A DNA stretch of 64,000 nucleotides. It comes from Ascoidea asiatica. Taxonomy: Eukaryota; Ascomycota; Saccharomycetes; Ascoideales; Ascoideaceae. Shown here one piece after another: positions 1 to 10,626 of the stretch (position 1 is its first letter; every line of letters starts with the position of its first letter). Location of the stretch: the NCBI GenBank assembly GCA_001600695.1, contig BCKQ01000022.1, positions 1-64,000 of the forward strand, read 5' to 3'. The notes beneath the pieces were generated by a model, which did no database searches, had not been told where the DNA came from, and worked only from the letters and a program-made list of their open reading frames with translations. Both the position numbers and the translations under genes were made by a program.

Positions 1-683
1 TTTAAATTTTTTAAATAATTAATTTTATTTGATAAAATTATATAATTTTTTAAATTTTTTTTAAAAGTGAATAAAATATCAAGATACCAAGAGAAAGCTT
101 CATGAAAATTAACAAATTTTTTAAAATTAATAATTTTTTTTGAATTTAAATTAAAAATATTTAATTTAAATAAATAAGATAATTCATCAAATATTCCATA
201 ATAAGTATCTATAATTAAAGATATATTATTATCATTTAATAAAAGTTTAAAAGTATTTTTATTATGTAAATTAATATTTTTTATTATTAAATAAAAAGGT
301 ATTAATAAATTATTATAAATTGAAAATAATCTATATGGAGTTTTACCAATTCTTAAAGTTTGTCTAAAAAAAGAAAGTAATGAAGGTATATTTTTAAAAT
401 AGGAAGTATTATTATTATAATTATTATAATTATTAAAATTATAATAATTATTAAAATTATTTGAAAAATTTAATAAGATTTTAATTAAAAATTGAATTGT
501 TTTAGCTAAATGATTTTTACCAGATACTTGATCAAATAATTTTATGAAAATTTCAAAATCTGATAATTTTTTATTATTTAAATTTTTTGAATTTATATTT
601 ATAATTGGTTTTGAATATGAGTTTGAATATGAGTTTGAATTTGAATTTGAATTTGATTGATTAGTTATTATTAATTTAGACAT
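1..683 (-). CDS. Pex11-family peroxisomal membrane protein, N-terminal part (cut by window edge)
   Basis: An open frame reads leftward from ATG at 683 and reaches position 1 without a stop, so the C-terminus lies outside the window. After an Asn/Ser repeat of about 25 residues comes FDQVSGKNHLAKTIQFLIK. This fits the Pex11/Pex25 N-terminal pattern, in which an FL..DxxxGxDKLxKxxQY-like helix precedes an arginine-rich RQxLRxGKxxYR segment; here that is RQTLRIGKTPYRLF. A later DELSYLF and a SWYLDILF stretch fit the family's amphipathic and membrane-associated helices. Family members remodel and proliferate peroxisomes. The call rests on motif resemblance only, and Pex11, Pex25 and Pex27 cannot be told apart here. 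An Asn/Tyr-rich insert follows the first helix. Confidence 0.6.
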   Translation of the reverse strand, partial: MSKLIITNQSNSNSNSNSYSNSYSKPIININSKNLNNKKLSDFEIFIKLFDQVSGKNHLAKTIQFLIKILLNFSNNFNNYYNFNNYNNYNNNTSYFKNIPSLLSFFRQTLRIGKTPYRLFSIYNNLLIPFYLIIKNINLHNKNTFKLLLNDNNISLIIDTYYGIFDELSYLFKLNIFNLNSKKIINFKKFVNFHEAFSWYLDILFTFKKNLKNYIILSNKINYLKNL

Positions 684-1267
684 TTTTAAATTTATATTAT
701 TAAAGTTATGAAGAATTAATTGAAGTGTCATAAACGGTTGTAAGAATAATGATAATAATAATATTATTTAAGTAATTAAAGAATTTGAATAGCTCCAGTC
801 ATACCACGATCTTCATCAGAATTGTCTTTATCTTCTCCTTGACCATTGAATAGTTTCATTGATTAATTCTTTGGTAATTCTTCTTCTTCTTCTTCTTCTT
901 CTGGTCTGACTGCTTCTGATTATATGACTGTTTCTGATTATCTTCTTCTATTTATTTGTTTTCTTTTCTTTCACCTTGTTTTTATTTTGTTTTTATGACT
1001 GTTTTCCGCTGGTTTCCGGAGGGCTCGGAAGACCAGGCCGGGGCTGGGATTACGTCAGCCGAAATAGAGGATTCAATGAGATAGGATATAATAAGATATA
1101 ATAAGATATAAGATAGAGGATAGAGGATAGAGGATATAAGAATATAAGAAGTGATTAGATGAGAAGAAGAAGAGAAGAAGAGATACATAATAGATAGACA
1201 GTAGATAGACAATAGATAGACAATAGACACATAGTGATAGGAGTGATAGATAGTGATAGGAGTGACA
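684..1267. other. Intergenic region between divergent genes
   Basis: This is the divergent promoter region between the Pex11-family gene and the gene at 1268. A GC-richer patch at about 1008-1070 contains TTACGTCA, a CRE/ATF-type bZIP site, at about 1050. A 27-codon minus-strand ORF at 776-859 starts MKLFNGQGEDKD and ends GMTGAIQIL. It could be a small gene or a terminal exon, but I do not recognise it. The rest is AT-rich or simple repeat. Confidence 0.5.
1081..1262. repeat. Purine-rich GATA/GATAGA-type simple repeats
   Basis: Runs of GATATAATAA, GATAGAG and AGATAGACAAT-like units follow each other directly upstream of the ATG at 1268. The + strand is almost free of cytosine here. This would form an A-rich 5' UTR or core promoter for the downstream gene. 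Confidence 0.7.
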
Positions 1268-1969
1268 ATGGATTATGATAGTATTTTGAAAACTGCTGGT
1301 GAAACATACCAGAACATAATGCTAACTGCAACTACCTTTGATACTCTAACTTCATCAATTTTGAAAAGTTTATTAAAATTAACAATTCAAGAAGAAATAA
1401 AGAATGATTCAAACAAATTAAAAAAAATTAAGAATTATATAAATGATTTTCTTTGGTGTAAAGAAAACTTACCTTCCGGTTCAAAACCAAAACAAATTCA
1501 AGATAATAATCATGATAATAATCATGATAATAATCATGATAATAATCATGATAATAATCATGATAATGAAAATGAATTAAAGGATAAATTTTATAATACA
1601 ATTAATTTTTATATTAATTCAATTAAAGATATTAATAATTTTGAAGAAATTTTTAAAAATTTTAAAACTTATCAANATATTTTCATAAATTTAAATGGTT
1701 TCTTAATTTATAATATCCTTGAAGATATTATTGAAGTTTTAAAAAGTTTTAAAATTGATTCAAATTCAAATTTATATTTATTTAATAATAATAATAATAA
1801 NAATAATAAAAATTATGAAATTTTATTAAATTCATCAATTTCAATTATTAAAGATTTTAAAAATTTAAATCTTTTTACAAATTTTAATAATAAACAAAAC
1901 TTAATTCAAATTAATAATTTAAATAATTCAATTTATAATAATAATCAAAAAATCTTAAATTTAATTTAA
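1268..1969 (+). CDS. Unknown Asn-rich protein
   Basis: The frame is 233 codons from ATG 1268. It can be extended to 1253 only through a GTG, so 1268 is the chosen start. The N-terminal 75 residues (MDYDSILKTAGETYQNIML, then a Leu/Ile/Lys-rich helical stretch) are the most complex part and could form helices. A five-fold Asp-Asn-Asn-His repeat follows, then an Asn/Ile/Phe/Lys-rich C-terminal half. I see no signal peptide, membrane segment or known motif. Two single N bases fall in the frame. It is convergent with the hydrolase at 2031, 61 bp away. It is probably a real gene because of its length and varied N-terminus, but its function is unknown. Confidence 0.6.
   Translation: MDYDSILKTAGETYQNIMLTATTFDTLTSSILKSLLKLTIQEEIKNDSNKLKKIKNYINDFLWCKENLPSGSKPKQIQDNNHDNNHDNNHDNNHDNNHDNENELKDKFYNTINFYINSIKDINNFEEIFKNFKTYQXIFINLNGFLIYNILEDIIEVLKSFKIDSNSNLYLFNNNNNXNNKNYEILLNSSISIIKDFKNLNLFTNFNNKQNLIQINNLNNSIYNNNQKILNLI
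1502..1561 (+). repeat. 12-bp tandem repeat, 5 perfect copies, in coding sequence
   Basis: Five head-to-tail copies of GATAATAATCAT encode five Asp-Asn-Asn-His units in the protein at 1268-1969. The copies are identical at the DNA level, so the array is young or being homogenised. Confidence 0.9.
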
Positions 1970-2030
1970 TTTAATTTAATTTAATCTAATCTAAACTAAT
2001 TAATAATTGAATATATTATATTATAATATA

Positions 2031-3536
2031 TTATATGGATATATTTAAAAATTCAAATACTGAATTCTTAAAAGCTTCAGAATTATCAAAATAAACATGA
2101 TGTCCAGCTTCTGGAATTATTTGAAATTCTGCTAAATCTTTTTCACTATNAATATTATTATTATTATGAATAATTTTATGTAATTTATTAATTTCTTCAA
2201 CAATTTGATTACCTGCTTTACTATTCATCCAATCATTTTTACCATATAACCATAATGATGGTATATTATTCCAAATACTATCATTATTACTATCATTATT
2301 ACTATTATCATTACTACTACTACTACTACTACTACTTTTTAATTCATTTTTATCAGGTAATCTATCAAATAATGGATAATATGCAACTGCACCTGGTGCT
2401 AATAATCTTGTTAATGCATATTCACCTGATGGATTTGAAATTATTGAATAATAAACATAATTATGCATAATTTTAAAATCTTTTAAATTTTCAAAATTTG
2501 TTGATAATCTTCTTTTACTCCATCCCCATGTTGGATATGCACTNAATGGTCCTAATAATCTCATTAAACTAAATGGTGAAATTAATTGTTTTTCCCATGT
2601 TATTCTTATCCATTTTGGTATACTTAATAATCTTAAAGTTTGTAATTCATGATCAAATTCAAAATTTGTTTCAATACTTGTATTACTTGTATTACTTGTA
2701 TTACTTGAAACTTTACTAAGGTTATTATTATCATTGGTAATTGAATTAATTTTATTATCAATTGAATTATCTTTTGAAAAAAATTTTTTTTGATTTGGAT
2801 CTAATTCATTTAAATAATTTTTTTTTAAAAATTTATTAATTTTTTTATTTGATAAATTTTTTTTAATTGAATAAAAATTTCTTTCAACACCAACTGGACT
2901 TATTAAAATTAAATTTTTTAAATTTTTTGAAAATTTTAATGAATAATTAAATGATAAATATCCACCTAATGAATGTCCAATTAAAATAAATTTTTTATTT
3001 ATATTTCTTTTAATTCTCCAATTTTCAATTGAATTTATAAAAAAATTCTCTACTTTTTTTATATCTTTTAAATCATCTTCATTTTTAATTTTATTTGGAA
3101 ATTTTGGTCTTGATGACATTCCAAAACCTAATAAATCAATTGCATGAATTTTTATACCTGGAATTTTAATAAAATCTTCAAAATTTTTTATAAAAAAACC
3201 TAAAGATGCTCCATAACCATGAATAAATACAATTTCTATTGAATTTTTATTTGGTAATATATTTTCCATATAAAATTCATGAATTATTTCTTTTTGAATA
3301 ATANTATTATTATTATTNATTTTACTTTCTATATCATCAAAATTTAATTCAATTTCTGTATCTATAATTTTTGAATTTATATAATCTTTATCAGAATTTG
3401 GAAAAAAAGATAAATATGAAAGTACTTTATATTCATAATCTTTTAATTTTTCAACATAAGTTGAAGATGAACCCCACCATAATTTAAAAGATTCTGAAAA
3501 TGTAATTTTAGCTTCTTGAGTTGTAATTTCAGTCAT
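2031..3536 (-). CDS. CLD1: Alpha/beta hydrolase of the CLD1/ICT1 (ABHD4/5-like) family
   Basis: The 501-residue protein has VFIHGYGASLGFF (oxyanion-hole HG motif, about residue 103), a nucleophile elbow GHSLGG at about residue 187, and a C-terminal AGHHVYFDN with catalytic His at about residue 478. The GXSXG plus HX4D-type ending is typical of the CGI-58/ABHD5 and yeast Cld1/Ict1/Ecm18 branch. In S. cerevisiae, Cld1 is the mitochondrial cardiolipin deacylase and Ict1 an acyl-CoA-dependent lysophosphatidate acyltransferase; the sequence does not separate them. No clear presequence is visible. A Ser/Thr/Asn-rich insert of about 60 residues lies between the core strands and the cap. A second Ser/Asn stretch lies before the last catalytic part. 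It is convergent with the upstream + gene. Confidence 0.8.
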   Translation of the reverse strand: MTEITTQEAKITFSESFKLWWGSSSTYVEKLKDYEYKVLSYLSFFPNSDKDYINSKIIDTEIELNFDDIESKXNNNNXIIQKEIIHEFYMENILPNKNSIEIVFIHGYGASLGFFIKNFEDFIKIPGIKIHAIDLLGFGMSSRPKFPNKIKNEDDLKDIKKVENFFINSIENWRIKRNINKKFILIGHSLGGYLSFNYSLKFSKNLKNLILISPVGVERNFYSIKKNLSNKKINKFLKKNYLNELDPNQKKFFSKDNSIDNKINSITNDNNNLSKVSSNTSNTSNTSIETNFEFDHELQTLRLLSIPKWIRITWEKQLISPFSLMRLLGPXSAYPTWGWSKRRLSTNFENLKDFKIMHNYVYYSIISNPSGEYALTRLLAPGAVAYYPLFDRLPDKNELKSSSSSSSSNDNSNNDSNNDSIWNNIPSLWLYGKNDWMNSKAGNQIVEEINKLHKIIHNNNNIXSEKDLAEFQIIPEAGHHVYFDNSEAFKNSVFEFLNISI

Positions 3537-3594
3537 TTCAATTAAGTATTATATCTGTTATTTGTATTTTATTGGTAGTTAAGTTGATAGGTAA

Positions 3595-3626
3595 GTTGAT
3601 AAGTTGATAAGTTGATAAGTTGATAA
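3595..3626. repeat. 8-bp tandem repeat GTTGATAA, 4 copies
   Basis: Four perfect GTTGATAA units end in a partial fifth copy, 60-90 bp upstream of the hydrolase start codon. This is a simple repeat in the 5' UTR or core promoter. Confidence 0.9.
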
Positions 3627-3717
3627 GTTTAAATTCAAATACAATTCTTCAAAGGAACTTTAGTTTGTTTTATACTCCCAGTCAAATTTGCAGAGTCTCA
3701 ATTACTATTACTATTAC

Positions 3718-3756
<39 letters not shown>

Positions 3757-3917
3757 TATCAGATTCTAATCAGCACTCCAGCACTTTTTGCTCTTTATCT
3801 CACAGCTTCTTTTTTCTGGCTTTTTCTTTCTTTTCCACCCACCGCAGAAAAGGCGCAGACATCGAAAAAAAACTGAAAACAACCGGAAAAGGAACCGTTC
3901 CGAGAAAATGGCGACTG

Positions 3918-3967
3918 TATCCGACTGTATCCGACGATTACCCGAGAACTATCCGAAAATTATCCGA
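3918..3967. promoter_or_regulatory. Cluster of TATCCGA motifs
   Basis: TATCCGA occurs at 3918, 3928, 3950 and 3961, with TACCCGA at 3939. Further CGG-containing words (CGGCCGTCCGG, GTCGGAAAT) occur at 3990-4035. Five near-identical 7-mers in 50 bp of an AT-rich intergenic region suggest binding sites, for example for a zinc-cluster (Zn2Cys6) factor with CGG half-sites. The factor is unknown. The cluster is 380-430 bp upstream of the hydrolase start. Confidence 0.45.
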
Positions 3968-4253
3968 GTCACGGCAAACGGAACAAAAACGGCCGTCCGG
4001 AATTGAAATTTAACAGTCGGAAATNGTGGTCGGAAATGGTTTAGCGGAGATAAGAAATTACCCAAAACAGAAGTACAAAAAGACGAAGAACCACAAGAAG
4101 CAGAATCTGATGAATGTGAAACTGATGGANGTGAATTTGAGGAAGCAGAGGAGAATACAAAAGAGAAATGAATATAAATGCTGATGCAGAGGTGTGTATT
4201 GGATTTCATGACTATGTAACTAACTATGTAATTATGTGTTTATGCTTATGGCT

Positions 4254-5157
4254 TTAAATAAAATAAAGGGAATGTTTATATCTAATTTTTTCAATTAATT
4301 TATCTATATTTTCATAATGTTTTTCATTTAATGCAAATTCTTTATGTTTTTTAGAATTTATATGTTCTAAAAAACTTTCATATTTTATTCGACAATTTTC
4401 ACAATATCCTTGAAATATAATTGTCTCAATTTCTTTTTTTTCTTTTATATCTTTCATATCTTTCATATCTTTCATATCTTTCATATCTTTCATATCTTTT
4501 TCTTCTTTTTTTACTTTATTTTCAATATTATTATTTGATTCAATAGTTTTATGTTTCTTATAAATATTTGTTATTAAATTTAATCTTTTAGGATTATCAT
4601 ATCCTGGTAAAATTTTATTTTCTGGAGTTTTTAAATAATTATTTTTATCAAATTTTAATTTATTTCTTGGTGTCATTTCATTACTTGGTTTTGAAAATAA
4701 TTTTTTTTTTAAACTTTTGATTTCTCTTGATTGAACTGATGATTTTATTGGTCCTAATCCATTTCCAATTCCAATTCCATTTTCATTACCATTACCATTA
4801 CCATTACCATTACCATTACCAATTCCATTTTGTTTACCATTATTATTACTTAATGACATTGAAAATGAATTTAAATTATCAATAAATCCAGTATTTGTTG
4901 AAATTATATTAGATATTGAAGTAATTCCAGATGCATTAATACCTGAAGCTTCAATTTCAAAAAATGATCTTTTTTTCCTTAATATAATATTATCAAATTC
5001 ATTATAATTACTCATTTCATTACATATTTCATTATTTATATTATAATTTGATTTTGAAATATTATTTAATCCACAAATTTTAACTTTATTATTTTCAATT
5101 TCAACACTCAATCGATTCTTACCAATTTCTTTTTCTTTTTCTTCATTTTTATTTTTA

Positions 5158-5203
<46 letters not shown>

Positions 5204-6181
5204 GTTTATCATTTTCTTCACAAGTTGATAAGAAATTTTCTAAATCTTTAATTAAATTTGTAGTTGCTTCAATTTCACTATTATTTTCATTATTTAATAA
5301 AATTTTATTCTCCTCTTCTAAAACTATAGTTTTTTCATTATCATTAACATTATCTAGGTTATTATTATAATTGATATCACTTTGAATTATAGATTTCAAT
5401 TCATTAATTTCATTAACTTCATTTTCAATTTTTTTAGTTTTTAAATTATATAAATCAAATNCTTCTTCTTGATAAATTTTTGGTAAATTTTTAATATTAG
5501 TTAAATCAATTAATTTTAAATTTTTTCTATATAAATAATTTGAATTAAATTTTTGAATTCTTTTAATTAATTTTTTAGGACTATTAAAATCATTTGGATC
5601 ATTTATAAATGGTGATCTACCTTCAGTTGAAGCATATAATTTTGGCCATTGAGTTATTAAATTTTCTGGTTCGAAGTTGTTATTGTTGTTGTTCAAATTA
5701 TTCAGATTATTCAAGTTATTCAGATTATTCAAGTTATTCAAATTATTCAGGTTATTCAAATTATTCAGGTTATTTAATGAATGTATTGAAGATGGAATTG
5801 AAATTTTTTTTTTATATTCTTTAATTAATAATGGACGAAAAGATTGTTGAATATCATATAAATAAAAAAAAGGGTATTTAAAAAAATGTAAATTATTATT
5901 TGATAAATCAACAGATTGTTTAATTTTTTCTTGTTTTAATAATATTGAAAGATCAATAATATTTTTTTTTTTTTTAATTGAAAACATTTGATTTTTTTTA
6001 TCTTTTCTTAAATTTTGTTGAAATAATATATTATTAGTTATTGGAGTTAATAATTTTTGATTAGAATTTTGAGAATTTATAATTTTTAAAGGATATAATT
6101 CCATATTAATTAAAAATCTTTTTAATTTATCATAATTCCAAACTTTTATTGAATTTTCTTTAGCAAATTTAAAAATATCAA

Positions 6182-6218
<37 letters not shown>

Positions 6219-6617
6219 TGAATAAATTTTATTTTTATCAAAATTTCTTTGAGTTATAATTAAATTAACTTTTGAATTAAAATTATTTGAGAAATTTGAT
6301 TTTAAAAATAATAAACCAATTTGTAAAGATTTTAAATCAATTGAATTTGAATTTGAATTTGAATTATTAGATATTGGATCAAAATATATAATAAAATTAG
6401 AAATTATTGGTTTCCATAAATTTCTCCATTTTATAATATCATTATTATTTAATTTATTATTTTGATCTTTTAATAATTTTGAATTTTTAATTAAATCAAT
6501 TATAAATAAAATTTTTTTACCATTTGGAGTAAAAACTTCATTGATTTGAAATTTATTTGAAGCATTATATAAATCTTGTGATAATCTTGAAGAAGATTTA
6601 TTATTCACACTTATCAT
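4254..6617 (-). CDS. DBF4: Dbf4, regulatory subunit of Cdc7 kinase (DDK)
   Basis: Dbf4 activates Cdc7 kinase, which phosphorylates Mcm2-7 to fire replication origins. All three family motifs are visible in this 787-residue protein. Motif N is BRCT-like, about residues 55-175 (ILFIIDLIKNS ... WRNLWKPIISNFIIYFD ... VWNYDKLKRFLINM). Motif M is about 250-370 (PFFYLYDIQQSFRPLLIKEY ... WPKLYASTEGRSPFI). Motif C is a C-terminal Dbf4-type zinc finger at about 737-765 (GYCENC ... FLEHINSKKHKEF). It is longer than the approximately 700-residue S. cerevisiae protein because of low-complexity runs: an Asn-Asn-Leu repeat inside motif M, poly-Asn, Gly-Asn repeats and a Lys-Asp-Met repeat before the finger. 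ATG 6617 is the first Met and gives a complete motif N. Confidence 0.93.
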
Positions 6618-7423
6618 CTTTCAATATTTTTTATATTCTTTTATTTTATTCTTTATTTATTTTCTTTTTGTTATATAATAGTGATAATTGAAATCATCAT
6701 TGACTTGGGTTATTAAGTTNAATGAATTATTTTGAATATAAATAAAGATAATCAATGACATAAGATTCTTATGAATTAAAACTCAAAATTCCAGACTTGA
6801 TCTTCATCATTTTATTTATTTATTTATGTTTTGGGAATAGAGTTGAAGAATGAATCAGACTTGGTGTTTTGGATTATTTCCTGATGTTTATATTTTTATT
6901 TCATTTATTTCATTTTCTGGTGTTTATTTTCTTTTGTTTATTTCCAGCTTCTTTTTTTTTACGCATTGTTTACACACGCGAACTGCCACCGTTTTGTTTA
7001 TATATCGGCAGCTGCGAGACCAGTTCTGCGGGTGGCCTGAAAGAGACACAAAAAGATGAAAGAAATGAGGAAATGAAGAAGAAATGAAGAAGAAATGAAG
7101 AAGTTGAAGAAGAGAAGTGATTATTTATTAACATTTATAGGTACAAAACAAAAAAAATATAAAGAAATTAAACAATGGTATCGTGGGAGTCGATTGAGTC
7201 TAGTTACAGAACAACAAAGTACAAAAATGGNAGCAGAATTCATTAAACAATGCAAAAGTATCACAGCGAAGAAACAAAAAAGAAAAGAAGCAAATAGCAA
7301 ATATGACCTAAAGAAAACAAGTCGTTTGAAAAAATAGTATAATTAATTGTATGAGAAAATGTATGTGATAATAAGTAATGAATGTTCTTTTTTATCATAA
7401 AGGGAGTTTTGTTTTCTGTTTTC

Positions 7424-7470
<47 letters not shown>
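6618..7470. other. Intergenic region upstream of DBF4
   Basis: The region separates the DBF4 start from the STU2 3' end. A GC-richer patch at about 6960-7050 includes ACACGCGAAC, which resembles a G1/S box (MCB/SCB-like) as would suit DBF4. An A/G-rich stretch follows (7050-7340). An 80-codon Lys-rich ORF at 7095-7337 is compatible with chance. A long ATT run at 7425-7472 lies just past the STU2 stop. Confidence 0.5.
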
Positions 7471-7475
<5 letters not shown>

Positions 7476-8805
7476 CGATATTATTCCTTGATCTAGCTTT
7501 CATTCTTTCAATTCTAGCTTTTAATTGAGATGTCACTTCTGCTGCTCTTCTCCAACTTTCATCATTATTACCATCAATTCCATTTATTTGAGATGTTTGA
7601 TTTCCTGATTTTTGAGTTTTAGAACTTAAATTTTTTATATTTGACATTCCAAAATTACTACTTATTGGACTATATCTATTTGAAAATCTTGAAGAATATT
7701 CTCCACTAAATCTATTTTCCATTGATTTATCTATTTTATTATTATTATTATTATTATTAGTAGTAGTACTATTATTATTAGTACTATTATTATTTTCAAT
7801 ACTTAAATGTTCAACTCCTGAACTTATATCTGTTGATGCTGGATTTCTTGGTGGTGATATACTTAACCTATTTGTTTCAAATAAACTATTTCCATTACTA
7901 ATACTATTTCCAATACTATTATTACTTGATCTTAATGATGTTGTAGTTAATGGTTTATATTGATGTTGATTTTTAAGTTTCTCAAATTCATTTTGTAATT
8001 CTATAATTCTTGTTCTACTATTATCTAAATCTAATGAAACTCTAGTTAATTGAGTATCTTTAGATTTTAAAGAAAGTGAAACATTTGTAATTTCATCTTT
8101 TAAAATTTTATTTTTATTAATTAAATTATTATTCTCAATTTTTAAAATCTCATTTTCTTTTTCAATATTATTTAAATTATTTTTAATATTAGAATTTTCT
8201 ATATTTAATTGACTTATTTGAATTTCAAAATTATTTTTTTCTCCAATCCATAATTCTTTTTCTTTTTTTAATTGAATTAATTCAAAATTCATTTCATGAT
8301 TATTATTTGAAATACTTTCTAATCTATTATTTATATTTCCTGAATTTAAACTTATACTAGTTAATCCATCTCCTTGTGGTACTCCAATTCCAGGTAATAC
8401 TCCTGATCCATTCCCTGGCCCTAAATGTGATAATCCTGGACCTTGATTATTATTATTATTATTATTATTGAAAAATGAAGAATTTGGTGGTTTATTTTCA
8501 TCTGGTCTTTTTAATGGTGAACTTGCTAATCTTTTTGATGGTAATGTTGAACTTATTTTTTTACGTAATAATGATGATGGACTAAATGATTTATTATTTT
8601 CTTCATTTATTTTATTTCCATTATCATGATGATCTTTTTGATTTGACATTGGTGATCTTTTAATACCTAAACGTGATACAACATTTCTTTTATTTATTAA
8701 ATTTGGTTGTCCATTTGATCCTGGTAAAAGTGGTGCTCTTATTGATGGTGGTTGTGATGATGATGATTTTCTTGTTGATAATCCTCCTGGTCTTCTATTA
8801 TTTGA

Positions 8806-8841
<36 letters not shown>

Positions 8842-9652
8842 TGAAACTGGTTTTTTAGGTTTAGGTACAGTTTTTTTAGCTTTTACCTCTGCAGATTCAA
8901 AAAATTCTTTAATTTTTTTTTGTTTTATATTATCAATTTTTTCCATATATAAATTTAATTCTCTTTCTCCAGTAATTTTCATTAATGTACCTATAACTTC
9001 TTGAGCTTCATTTCTTACAGGTGCTTGAGTATCTGATAATAATTTTAATGAAGTTTCCATAATTAATTTAATTTCTTCTGAATTTGGTGAAATTTTTGTT
9101 TCTTTTAAACATCTAATTAAATATTTTGAACATGAAATTTTAATTTGTGGAGTTTTATGTATCATAGTTTTTAAAGTATCTGGTAAAATTTCTGTAAATG
9201 AACAACTTTTAAAATATGAATCTAAAGCTTTATTTAAAGAATCTATTACTGATGGTTTTTTCTCTTTTGTTCTTTCTAAAGTATTTAATAATATTAATTC
9301 TAAATATTTTTTAAAAATTTTTCTTAATGATTTTGCAATTGATGAAATTATATTTGCAGCTAAAGTTACAACCATAATATTTGCATCTTTCATACATTTT
9401 GATAAAATTCTTATAATTTCAGAATAATCAACATTTGTTGATAATTTCATAACTTTTAAAAACATTGGTTCAATTTCTTCTAAAACTTCTTTTCTTTCTT
9501 TCCATTTTGATGAAGAAATTCTTTTATTTAAATCTGCTGGTAAATCTGGTAAAATATCTACAGCTTCAATCATATCAAATGCATCTAATTCATCTTGTTC
9601 TGGATCAATCATATCAATATCATCATTATTAAAACTATTATTATTAAAGCTA

Positions 9653-9716
<64 letters not shown>

Positions 9717-10626
9717 GAGCAGCTTGAGCTTTTGCTTTTTCTAAAGCATCTCTTTGAGATTTTAACATTCTTGGAGGTTGAAAAGGTGGATTATTTTTAA
9801 CTTTTTCAAATAAATTTGTTAATTCTTTAACTTGTACAGGTTTTAAATCAGGAAATAAAATTGATGTAAATGGATCACCCATTACTTTATAAATTTCAAC
9901 AGATAAATTAGTTGATTGAGCTCTAACATTTTTATCAGCATGAGCAAATAATTTTGGTAAATAAATAATTATATCCTTTGGAGAAATTGTTTTTGCACCA
10001 AAATTTTTAAAAATTTCAACAAATGCTAATAAAGTTGCAGCAACTAATTTTGGCATTCTATGTTTTAAAAATGGTAACATATCTTCAATTATTGGATCTG
10101 GTATATCTAATTCAATATAATATAAAAGTGCTTCAATTGAATAATTTTTTGTTTTTAATCTTGATGAAGATAAAGCTTTTTCAATTAATGAAGGTATAAT
10201 AAAACCTCTTGTTTTTATACAACAATTTACTCCACCAAATTTTAAAAAATTAACTAATAATAATATTCCAGCTTCTTGAGCTACAACATTTTTTTCAATT
10301 ACAATTTGTTTTAATAAATTTGGATCATTTAAAAAAGGTTGAAAACATTGATCATATTCATTTGGAGAATTTTCAAAACTTTTTGAAATTTCTTCATAAA
10401 CTTCTAAACGTACTTTCCATATCTTGATTCAAAAATCAAAAAAAAAAAAAAAAAAAAAAAATATGTTAGGATAAAAATTTATTATTGATATTGATATTAA
10501 TAATATTATTATTATTATTATTATTATATACTTGAATGTATTATTTAAGAAATTTTTTGGATAACATACTTTATGACTCAAACGAGCAGGGAGTGGTAAT
10601 TTTGAATAATCTTCCTCATCAGCCAT
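7471..10626 (-). CDS. STU2: Stu2, XMAP215/Dis1-family microtubule polymerase
   Basis: Two exons: 10570-10626 (19 codons, MADEEDYSKLPLPARLSHK) and 7471-10422, joined in phase 0 to read SHK-IWKVRLEVYEE. This matches the start of the first TOG domain in this family (LPLxxRLxHKxWKARxxxYEE). The spliced protein is 1002 residues. TOG1 is about residues 1-245 and TOG2 about 300-525, separated by a long poly-Asn run. A basic Ser/Lys/Pro linker (about 525-710) would bind the microtubule lattice. A coiled coil (about 710-830) would dimerise the protein. A C-terminal helix rich in Arg/Lys (LKARIERMKARSRNN) resembles the Bim1/Bik1-binding tail. S. cerevisiae Stu2 is 888 residues; the excess is mainly Asn/Ser tracts. 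Without the intron the first 130 residues would be lost. Confidence 0.95.
10423..10569 (-). other. Spliceosomal intron of STU2 (147 bp)
   Basis: Donor GTATGT immediately follows codon 19. The acceptor is CAAG at 10423-10426, and CCTAAC in the 3' half is a plausible branch point, followed by a T-run. Excision joins two parts of a conserved TOG motif in frame. Confidence 0.9.

Larger units (their letters stand above)
3537..4253. other. Intergenic region upstream of the CLD1-like gene
   Basis: The region lies between the start of the hydrolase gene and the 3' end of DBF4. It contains an 8-bp tandem repeat (3595-3626), an ATT triplet run (3700-3750) and a GC-richer island at about 3840-4050 with repeated TCCGA/CGGA words. 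Short ORFs crossing the island in several frames look like chance products. Confidence 0.6.

Noticed and set aside
982..1230. Minus-strand ORF of 82 codons, Ser/Ile/Tyr/Leu-rich
   Set aside because: It is the reverse reading of the GATA-type simple repeat and has no complex segment.
1253..1267. Upstream start for the unknown gene at 1268
   Set aside because: The codon at 1253 is GTG; nuclear yeast genes normally start at ATG, which is at 1268.
3753..4013. Overlapping ORFs on both strands through the GC-richer island
   Set aside because: Three frames are open at once because stop codons are rare in the island; none has a recognisable domain.
7095..7337. 80-codon Lys-rich + ORF in the DBF4/STU2 spacer
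   Set aside because: A-rich composition produces Lys runs; no conserved motif, and its A/G-rich stretch looks like ordinary spacer.
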